Positions 1 through 14,672 of a DNA stretch of 14,672 nucleotides are shown in pieces. The translations under genes and the position numbers were made by a program. The stretch's first letter is position 1; the number at the start of each line of letters is the position of its first letter. Under the pieces are notes generated by a model. The model did no database searches. It was not told the origin of the DNA and saw nothing but the letters and a program-made list of their open reading frames with translations. The DNA is from Chrysochromulina tobinii (lineage: Eukaryota > Haptophyta > Prymnesiales > Chrysochromulinaceae), in assembly GCA_001275005.1 (NCBI GenBank), contig JWZX01000883.1, positions 1 through 14,672 of the forward strand. The letters are read 5' to 3'.

Positions 1-2162
1 GGCGGCGGCGGCGGCGGCGGCCTCGGCGGCGGCACGGGCATCGGCGGCGGGGCGCCAGTCGCATCGGTAGTATCGCGTTCACAAGCCGAGCGCCTCGCCA
101 GCCCTGAGCGCCTTAATCTCGATCGTCGAGGTCTCACTGCGTGCCCCTTACTGCAAGGCGAGGAGAGGCTTCGGCTGCTCAACTACCAGAACAACGCAAT
201 CGCCGAGATCAGCAACCTCCACACGCTGCCGTACCTCATCTTCCTCGACCTGTGCGCACACGACTGCCTCCTTGACTGCCTCCTTGAGTGCCCTCTGAGT
301 GCCCCTCTGAGCACCCTCTGAGCACACACTGAGCACCCTCTTGAGTGCCTCTCTCATCAGGTACAACAACCGGATTTCGAGCATCTCGGGCCTCGAAGGA
401 GTCCCCTCGCTCCGTGTGCTCATGCTCGGCAAGAATGCCATCCGGGCCATCGAGCGCCTCGAGAAGCTGACGAAGCTCGACGTGCTCGACCTGCACTGCA
501 ACCAGGTAGGTGGATCGACCCAGATTGCACCTGGAGAGCTCTTGATTGCCCTTGATGAAGTACGTGGATCGCCCCAGATTGCACGCTCTTGATTGCGCTT
601 GATGAAGTACGTGGATCGCCCCAGATTGCACCTGGAGAGCTCTTGATTGCGCTTGATGAAGTACGTGGATCGCCCCTGATTGCGCCGCCTGGTTGCCCCT
701 AAGCGCGCCTCGAGGCGTTGACGAAGCTCGGCATGCATTGCCATCAGATCGGAGCCATCGACGGCTTGTCGACCCTCTCCGAGCTGCGCGTGCTCAATCT
801 CGCGGGCAACCAGGTGACGAATCTGATTGACCCCTGATGTGACGAATCTGATTATGGCCCCTGATGATGGCTCCCTCTCCGAGCTGCGCGTGCTCAATCT
901 CGCGGGCAACCAGATCGCGCACCTCGAGGCGCGCCGGCTCGCCGGCCTCACCTCGCTGGCCGAGCTCAACTTGCGACGAAACTTGATCACGTCGGTGGCG
1001 GGAGTGGAGGCGCTGCCGGCGCTGCAACGCCTATTTCTCTCCTACAACGCCATCAACACGCTCGCGAGCGTCTCGTGCCTGCAAGTACGCTGATTGCGTC
1101 CTGATTGCGTCCTGAGTGCGTCCTGAGTGCGCACGGATTGCATCCTGAGTGCGTAGTGATTGAGTTCTGAGTGCGTTCTGAGTGCGTTCTGATTGCGTCA
1201 TGATTAATCGCGAGCGTCCCGTGCGTGCAGGCCGCCGCAGGGTTGCATGAGCTCGCGCTCGACGGAAACCCGGTCGCGTCGGACGCGTCATACCGGCACG
1301 CAATCCTGTGCATCGGCCGTTCCCTTCGCCATCTCGACTTACGGCGCGTCTCCGAGGACGACCGACGGGCGGCACAGGCGCGCTGATGGCCTCTGATTGC
1401 GTCCTGATGACCGCCGATTGCGTCCTGATGGCCTCCAAAGACCACTGAGGACCGCTGATTGCGCCACAGGCCATGGCTCCGATTGCGTCTGATTGCGTCT
1501 GATTGCGTCCGATTGCGTCCGATTGCGTCCGATTGCGTCCGATTGCGTCCGATTGCGTCTGATTGCGTCCGATTGCGCCACAGGCGTATGCTATGGCTCG
1601 CGAGGCCGAGAAGCCACCGGTGCCATCACCCACCCCCCGTGATCAGCAAGAGAGGACGGGCGACGCAATCAGAGGCGATCAGGATGCAATCAGAGGCCAT
1701 CAAGAGAGGACGGGTGACGTGACTGTTGGGCTCAGGCAGTCGTTGCACCACCCCGCGCCAGCCGCGTCGGCGCCCGCGACGGCGCTCGAAGCTGCCGGTG
1801 GCGCCCCGACGTCGTCGCGGGCGCCGCAGCCGCCGCAGCCACCCTCACGCCCGCTTGGCGCACCGTCAGCGGCTGATCAGTCAGCGGTAGCTCCGCACAC
1901 CAGTGCCGCTGGCGGCATCGGCGCCGCCGCAGCCGGACGCGCCGCCGCCGCTGCCGCCCTTCGAGCTCGAGCGCTCGAGATCGGCCAGAGCAGCGCTGAA
2001 AGAGGTGGGGCGCCCACCACGGCGCCGGTCGCGGCACCAGCGCCGTCTCGAGCGCCTCTCTCGCAGGGCCGGTATGCTGGGTATGGCGGCGGCGCTGGTG
2101 GCGGCGCCTGTGGCGGCGGCGCTGGTGGCGACGGCGGCGGCGTTGGCGGTGGTGGCGGCGGT

Positions 2163-2203
<41 letters not shown>

Positions 2204-3429
2204 AGGTTCGCACACGGGTGCCCAGTACGGCGCCTTGCCACCGCCGGGCAGCAGCAGCAGCAGCGCCGCTCAGACCGTCGGCGAGGGTTCATCACGGGGT
2301 TCGTCACGGGAGGAGCGTGGCCAAATCGAGACGACCGAGATGGCGGGAGGTGCGTCACGGGGTTCGTCACGGGAGGAGCGTGGCCAAATCGAGATGACCG
2401 AGATGGCGGGAGGGGGCGTGTGGCTGCATGCATACGGCGAGGCCGCCGATGCGCTCGAGACGGCGCCGCGCTTCGCCGACGCTGTGGGGGTGAGCTTCTC
2501 TTTTCTTCCATTCGAGCGACTCGCGCGAACGGCCTTCCCCAAGCTCCGGTCGCTCCGGCGGTTACGCGAGCTGCATCTCGAGCACACAGAGCTCCACTCG
2601 CTTCATCAGCTCCACTCCTTTGCATGCGTGCCTGGCGTCACCACGCTTCGCGTCTCCGTCGAGGGCAACCCCGTGGTGACGCATGCACACTTCCGATCCC
2701 TAATTGAGTCTGATTGCAACCCCGTGGTGACGCATGCACACTTCCTCTCCCTCTGCACCCCATCAGCCTAATTGAGTCTGATGGCATGCTGATGGCCTCC
2801 CTCATCAGGTGACGCATGCACACTTCCGATCCCTCTGCACCGCAACTATGCCGCTCCTCCGCTCTCTCAACGGCGCCGAAATCACGCGAGATGAGCGCGA
2901 GGCCGCCGAGGGCGAGTGGCGCCGTCTCAAGCGCCTCTACTCGATGGCCCGCAACACATTGCATGCAAGGCATGCGCCGCTGCCGTTACTGCATGCAATG
3001 AGCATCTTCGACGGGCCGACCGACACAGGCGCCGGCGCTCGAGACGGCGCTCGTGCCGGAGGAAGTGGTGCCTCCGTCACGAGCGCCGTCACGAGCGCCG
3101 CGCGCCATGCTGCTGGCGCGCCCGCGCACGCGCCCGCGTCCGCCGGCGCTCGTGACGGCGCTCTTTCCGGTACGTCCTCACGGGAGATCCAATCTCCGCC
3201 CGCGCAGCTCGCCGCCGCCTTCGTCGATCGCGTGCTCGAGCATGCCTTGGCCGTGGATGAGAAGATCTCGCAGCTGAATACGGCGTGGCCGCACATCGTG
3301 GCCACGTACCAGGCGCGCGTGCACGCGGAGGTGGTCGACCGTTCCCTCTTCCTCCGCCGGTACCAAGCGGCGGCGAGCGGCAGTGATGAAGGTGCGACAC
3401 TCGCGCTGCCCGAGATGCCCGCCGCCTAG
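1..3429 (+). CDS. LRRC49: LRRC49-like subunit of the tubulin polyglutamylase complex (5' partial, 7 exons)
   Basis: Exons: <1-251, 361-505, 748-813, 914-1084, 1231-1377, 1584-2675, 2809-3429 (TAG). Together they give 830 residues in frame. The frame is open at base 1, so the start lies outside the window. After a Gly-rich leader, residues about 38-230 are leucine-rich repeats of the SDS22-like type (LNLDRRGL, GEERLRLLNYQ, LDVLDLH, LRVLNLAGN, LNLRRN, LQRLFLSYN) with a GNPVA cap. A low-complexity linker follows, including a glycine run. From about residue 538 a second conserved part begins (VWLHAYG, FSFLPFERL, VEGNPVV, LRSLNGAEIT), ending in a helical segment near the C-terminus (AWPHIVATYQARV). 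This order and these motifs match LRRC49, known in animals as a non-catalytic subunit of the TTLL1 complex that adds glutamate chains to tubulin in cilia and centrioles. The human protein is about 690 residues; the excess here is mostly linker. Assignment from remembered family features; exon joins are inferred without RNA. Confidence 0.88.
252..360 (+). other. Intron 1 of the LRRC49-like gene
   Basis: GT-AG, 109 bp, phase 2 (ct|gtgcgc ... tcatcag|gtacaac). Removing it joins FLDL to YNNRISSISGL, restoring a continuous leucine-rich repeat. The body is a degenerate short repeat of TGAGTGCC/TGAGCACC units, with stops in the coding frame. Confidence 0.85.
506..747 (+). other. Intron 2 of the LRRC49-like gene, a repeat array
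   Basis: GT-AG, 242 bp, phase 0 (accag|gtaggt ... ccatcag|atcgga). Splicing joins DLHCNQ to IGAIDGL. The intron holds four repeat units starting at 506, 560, 607 and 661 (54, 47 and 54 bp, then a truncated unit), each opening with GTAGGTGG or GTACGTGG. Its 3' part (706-730) is a decayed copy of exon bases 455-479 (22 of 25 identical). Confidence 0.82.
814..913 (+). other. Intron 3 of the LRRC49-like gene, flanked by an exact exon duplication
   Basis: GT-AG, 100 bp, phase 0 (aaccag|gtgacg ... aaccag|atcgcg). The last 41 bases of the intron (873-913) are identical to the last 41 bases of the upstream exon (773-813). Splicing keeps one copy and joins LAGNQ to IAHLE. A 25-bp unit starting GTGACGAATCTGATT occurs at 814 and again at 839. 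Confidence 0.85.
1085..1230 (+). other. Intron 4 of the LRRC49-like gene
   Basis: GT-AG, 146 bp, phase 0 (ctgcaa|gtacgc ... gtgcag|gccgcc). The body is a run of TGATTGCGTCC/TGAGTGCGTCC units. Intron bases 1208-1229 match the exon end at 1062-1083 with two mismatches. Splicing joins VSCLQ to AAAGLHELALDGNP. Confidence 0.83.
1378..1583 (+). other. Intron 5 of the LRRC49-like gene, GC-AG type
   Basis: 206 bp, phase 0. The donor is GC (cacag|gcgcgc) and the acceptor is ccacag|gcgtat; both junctions share CACAGGCG. No GT near the exon end preserves the conserved SEDDRRAA segment, so a GC donor is preferred. The body contains about ten copies of the decamer GATTGCGTCC/T between 1479 and 1579, plus an internal partial copy (1459-1477) of the downstream junction. 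Splicing gives RAAQ-AYAMAREAEK. Confidence 0.72.
1479..1579 (+). repeat. Decamer tandem repeat GATTGCGTCC/T inside intron 5
   Basis: About ten head-to-tail 10-bp copies, differing only as GTCC or GTCT. The same motif recurs less regularly in intron 4 and, in gene-sense orientation, in introns of the minus-strand HECT gene. It is a likely site of length variation. Confidence 0.9.
2096..2208 (+). repeat. GGC/GGT-rich coding repeat (polyglycine linker)
   Basis: A run of GGC, GGT and GCG triplets within exon 6 of the LRRC49-like gene, encoding an almost pure Gly stretch with scattered Ala, Val and Asp. It lies in the linker between the leucine-rich repeats and the C-terminal domain and is probably disordered. 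Confidence 0.85.
2292..2413 (+). repeat. 63-bp in-frame tandem duplication in exon 6 (possible nascent intron)
   Basis: Two near-identical 63-bp copies (about 2292-2354 and 2355-2413+) encode two 21-residue units containing SRGSSREERGQIE. The duplication places GTGCGT at 2350 and an AG ending at 2412, so splicing 2350-2412 would remove exactly one unit. It has no stop and stays in frame, so it may be purely coding. Confidence 0.8.
2676..2808 (+). other. Intron 6 of the LRRC49-like gene, with exon-start copies
   Basis: GT-AG, 133 bp, phase 0 (cccgtg|gtgacg ... tcatcag|gtgacg). The first 26 bases of the intron (2676-2701) are identical to the first 26 of the next exon (2809-2834), and a third partial copy begins at 2724. 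Splicing gives EGNPV-VTHAHFRSLCTATMPLLRSLNG, the expected family sequence. Read-through stops at 2769-2771. Confidence 0.83.
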
Positions 3430-4126
3430 GGACTTGAAGATCGTGCGGAGATGCCCACCGCCCTGATGCGTACAAGATAGTACACAGTATGCCTCTCCGA
3501 TCACATGTGGTCGAGTCCTCTCCCGCGCGTGGCCTCACGGACCGCCCCGCTCGCGTTTTACTCGCGTTTTGGCCGCGACGTCTTCGTCCGTCCGAACTTC
3601 CGTCCACCCGTACTCACCGTTTGGGCACAGCGTTCTCGATATGACACCTGAGTCCCCCGCCCTGGTGGAGCCTTTCACGCGGCCACGCGGGCTCGCGCAG
3701 CGCGCCTCGATACACTACGATACACGATAGTCGATTGCAATTAATTGCAATACGATTCTAGTTTCTCAGCTAAGTTTCTACGATTCGGATTTCGGTGGGC
3801 ACACACGTGCACGACGGCGGTCCACTGGGATTACGGGGCTTACCACAGGACTCGAGCGTCGAGGACGGGCTCCGGTCGAGAACATGCGTTACTTTGCTGG
3901 CGGGAGGGGTGTGCGGGATGAAAATCCCACGATGGTCGATGCTCTCTCTCTCACCATGCATCAGTTTTTGTGACCAAGGGGTAATCTCCCGGTGGAGCTC
4001 CGAGACCGCAAAGGCGCGAGGTTTCGCATCAAAAGGCTCGCTGCGACGCGAAGTCGAATCGCGCGATCGACGAGGCCGCCCCTCCGTGCACGACAAGCTT
4101 GAGGAAAGGCCGTCGGCGCTGTGACC
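3430..4126. other. Intergenic region between the LRRC49-like and 4F5-like genes
   Basis: This holds the 3' flank of the first gene and the 5' flank of the second. No conserved coding sequence, tRNA or canonical AATAAA signal was seen. An AT-rich patch (about 3707-3790) with repeated TACGAT/ACGATA words and an 18-bp palindrome stands out from the GC-rich surroundings and may belong to the downstream promoter. Short open frames here have no recognisable protein. Confidence 0.6.
3734..3751. repeat. Perfect 18-bp palindrome in the AT-rich patch
   Basis: ATTGCAATTAATTGCAAT is its own reverse complement. It lies about 376 bp upstream of the 4F5-like start codon. A dimeric DNA-binding protein could use such a site, but that is inference from symmetry only. 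Confidence 0.45.
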
Positions 4127-4879
4127 ATGGGTGGTGGCAACGCCCAGAAGTCGGCGATGGCGCGCGAGCGCAATGCGGCCAAGGCGGCCGCGGAAGGATC
4201 GGGCGGTGGTGGCGCTGCGGGCATGAAGTCCCGCCAAGCGGATGCAAGTGTCCACGCCGCTGCTATGGCTGCGCGCGCGGAGAAGAATGATGCCCGCGCT
4301 GCGCGCGAAGCCGCGAAGAAGGCGGCGGAGGACGCGCTCAACGCGAAGTCTGCCAAGTTGGCGAAGGCGGCGGGCGACGCTGGAGCTGGCCTGCAAAGCG
4401 GCAGCGCTTCGAAGGATAAGAAGGCGGCGGCGGCAGCAGCGCTCGCAGCCCTCATGGCCCCGGCCCCGAAGAAGGAGAAGAAGAAGAAGGAGGAGAAGAA
4501 GCAGGGGGAGGAAGAGGAGGGCAAGGAGGACAAGGAGGAGGAGGAGGAGGAGGCTGGTGCGCAGAACGATGAGGGGGCGGAGGACGAGGCAGGCGACGAG
4601 GCTGAAGGTGATGATGCGGATGCGATGGACGAGGAAGCGTCGGTGGAGATCCCACAGCGCGTCTACACACCCGAGCAGCTCGCACAGAAGCAGGCGCAGA
4701 AGGCAAAGGCGGAGGTTGTGATGGCCGACCGCATCGCCAAGTCAGCGGCGAAGGCGGAGGCAGCGGACATCGCGGCCAAGACGGCTACAATCAAGGCGGC
4801 CCTCACCAAAGCCGGCAAGGCGGCGACGCTCAAAGAGGCCGAGCTCGACACGTTGCTTGCGGCGGCCGGCTTCGTGTGA
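4127..4879 (+). CDS. 4F5/SERF-like N-terminus fused to an Ala/Lys/Glu-rich tail
   Basis: A single uninterrupted frame of 250 residues. The ATG at 4127 (context gaccATGG) is chosen because the N-terminal MGGGNAQKSAMARERN closely resembles the start of plant and protist 4F5-type (SERF-like) small proteins; the upstream in-frame GTG at 4121 is unlikely. Residues 1-50 carry this motif and a GGGGAAG turn. Residues about 50-110 are Ala/Lys-rich and probably helical. Residues about 115-175 hold a lysine cluster (KKEKKKKEEKK) followed by a strongly acidic Glu/Asp run. The C-terminal about 70 residues (from VYTPEQLAQ) look helical and end LLAAAGFV. Known 4F5 proteins are usually under 100 residues, and the plant form continues into a zinc finger, which is absent here. 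Function is uncertain: SERF proteins bind acidic clients and nucleic acids, but that cannot be assumed for this extended protein. No signal peptide or membrane segment is visible. Confidence 0.75.
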   Translation: MGGGNAQKSAMARERNAAKAAAEGSGGGGAAGMKSRQADASVHAAAMAARAEKNDARAAREAAKKAAEDALNAKSAKLAKAAGDAGAGLQSGSASKDKKAAAAAALAALMAPAPKKEKKKKEEKKQGEEEEGKEDKEEEEEEAGAQNDEGAEDEAGDEAEGDDADAMDEEASVEIPQRVYTPEQLAQKQAQKAKAEVVMADRIAKSAAKAEAADIAAKTATIKAALTKAGKAATLKEAELDTLLAAAGFV

Positions 4880-5360
4880 GCGACCCTTCTGTTCGTTGCT
4901 CTCCACGATAGTTGCCCAGAGAGAGAAAGAGAGAGACGACAGAGCGCGCGCGGCGCAGCGAAAGTGCCGCTGTGTGGGGTGAATGGCCGCGCGGTGGCTA
5001 AGATACTGTCATGTTATCGCTGCGTGTACGCGACAGTGAGTCAAGACAGTGAGAGAGGCCACACGACACACAGTGAATTAGACGAATCATCGATGCCAGA
5101 CGCGCGGACACCGATCATTTCACATCGCACCATTCTCAGGCTTTCCACAGACCACACACGGCGCCATAGCGCATAGAGGGTGCCAAGTCCGCGCTCCCGG
5201 CCGCGGCAGCCTCGGCCCTCGCCCATCACTTGTCGATTGAGCACGCCGCGTCGACGCGGGCCCCAGCCCCGCAGGCACCGGTGCGATGCACGAAACGGCG
5301 TGATCACGCGCGCGGCACACACACGTATCTACCCGCGTCGAGTCACACACACAGCTATTT

Positions 5361-5375
5361 GCGGTTCAGAACCGC
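5361..5375. repeat. Short perfect inverted repeat
   Basis: GCGGTTC, one A, then GAACCGC. With a one-base centre it is better viewed as a symmetric site than a stable hairpin. It sits in the intergenic region with no clear role. Confidence 0.4.
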
Positions 5376-5466
5376 CGCTCGGTTGTGTGAGCTGGCAGTG
5401 ACGCTGCCGTCCTACCTGCCGTCCCAACTCACGAACGTCGAGTCAGTCGCCCCCGCTAGCCCCGGA

Positions 5467-5515
5467 TTTCCCCCCCACACCCCCCTCCCCTATCCCTCCC
5501 CTTTTCCCATCCCAT
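5467..5515 (+). repeat. Polypyrimidine tract
   Basis: Nearly pure C/T on the plus strand, with a run of eight C near the start, between the convergent genes. It could mark a 3' end processing region or simply be low-complexity sequence. Confidence 0.6.
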
Positions 5516-5597
5516 CATAACCACTGGCCGTAACTGCCACCTAACCGCCGCCCTTGAATCCGCCCCGTGCAAGGCCCCTCAGCGAGGCGTCTAGTGA

Positions 5598-5657
5598 CCA
5601 TGTGAGGGGCCATGTGAGGGGCCATGTGGGGGGCCATGTGAGTGGCCATGTGAGGAG
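5598..5657. repeat. 12-bp tandem repeat CCATGTGAGGGG, five copies
   Basis: Five units begin at 5598, 5610, 5622, 5634 and 5646, with few substitutions. The array ends three bases from the HECT stop codon, so it lies in the HECT 3' UTR (CCCCTCACATGG in the transcript sense). Confidence 0.88.
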
Positions 5658-5660
5658 TCC

Positions 5661-14672
<9,012 letters not shown>

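Larger units (their letters stand above)
4880..5660. other. Convergent intergenic region and 3' flanks
   Basis: It lies between two stop codons facing each other, so it should hold both 3' UTRs. Seen: a GA-rich stretch (4918-4937), a 14-bp palindrome CCGCGTCGACGCGG at 5246-5259, an inverted repeat GCGGTTC-A-GAACCGC at 5361-5375, a pyrimidine-rich tract (about 5467-5515) and a 12-bp tandem repeat next to the HECT stop. No gene, tRNA or clear polyadenylation signal was recognised. Confidence 0.6.

Noticed and set aside
1340-1377. Using an upstream GT as donor for intron 5
   Set aside because: It would delete the conserved SEDDRRAA segment; the GC donor at 1378 keeps it.
1639-1739. Possible extra intron in exon 6 starting GTGATCAGC
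   Set aside because: The sequence has intron-like vocabulary, but it is open in frame. The AGs at 1735 and 1739 are out of phase; one at 1704 is in phase but weak. Left as exon, with doubt.
1877-2215. Long proline-rich minus-strand open frame
   Set aside because: It is the antisense of the polyglycine-encoding GGC run in the LRRC49-like exon; no conserved motif.
3795-4124. Plus-strand frame of 109 residues upstream of the 4F5-like gene
   Set aside because: No recognisable motif, and it ends just before the ATG; most likely promoter or 5' UTR.
3961-4533. Minus-strand frame of 190 residues with a hydrophobic-looking Phe/Ala stretch
   Set aside because: It is antisense to the 4F5-like gene; the Phe/Ser run is the reverse of the Lys-rich codons.
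4880-5660. tRNA or small RNA gene in the convergent gap
   Set aside because: No A-box/B-box pair or cloverleaf was found; the GGTTC at 5363 belongs to a short palindrome.

Overview
The window is nuclear DNA of a GC-rich, intron-bearing eukaryotic microbe. Three protein genes, two of them heavily spliced, were found by reading exons against conserved families. A single-celled alga is the most likely source. A haptophyte fits best (very high GC, a GC-AG intron, flagellar tubulin-modification machinery, low-complexity Gly/Ala/Asp tracts), but a dinoflagellate or pelagophyte-type alga cannot be excluded from sequence alone.

Layout. (1) 1-3429, plus strand: the 3' part of a gene for an LRRC49-like leucine-rich-repeat subunit of the tubulin polyglutamylase complex. 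Seven exons give 830 residues in the window; the 5' end is missing. (2) 3430-4126: intergenic, with an AT-rich patch holding a perfect 18-bp palindrome. (3) 4127-4879, plus strand: an intronless gene for a 250-residue protein with a 4F5/SERF-like N-terminus and a long charged tail. (4) 4880-5660: convergent intergenic region with a polypyrimidine tract, short palindromes and a 12-bp tandem repeat. (5) 5661-14672, minus strand: a giant HECT-type E3 ubiquitin ligase related to HECTD1/TRIP12/UFD4. Nine exons give 2511 residues in the window; the 5' end is missing. All exon phases join without a frame break.

The genes do not form an operon. LRRC49-like protein acts on microtubules, the HECT protein on ubiquitin targets, and no functional link is visible.

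The most unusual signal is in the introns. Fourteen were inferred. Many are flanked by, or contain, copies of adjacent exon sequence: 41 bp exact, 26 bp exact, 46 bp with one mismatch, and a 46-bp unit repeated five times. Repeat units often carry their own donor-like GT. Intron bodies share a short vocabulary with sense-strand polarity (TGATTGC, TGAGTGC, TGATGGC) and a common acceptor, TCATCAG. This looks like intron birth and growth by duplication of splice-junction segments, or an introner-like family with target duplications. A 63-bp in-frame tandem duplication in an LRRC49 exon creates GT and AG ends and may be a nascent intron.
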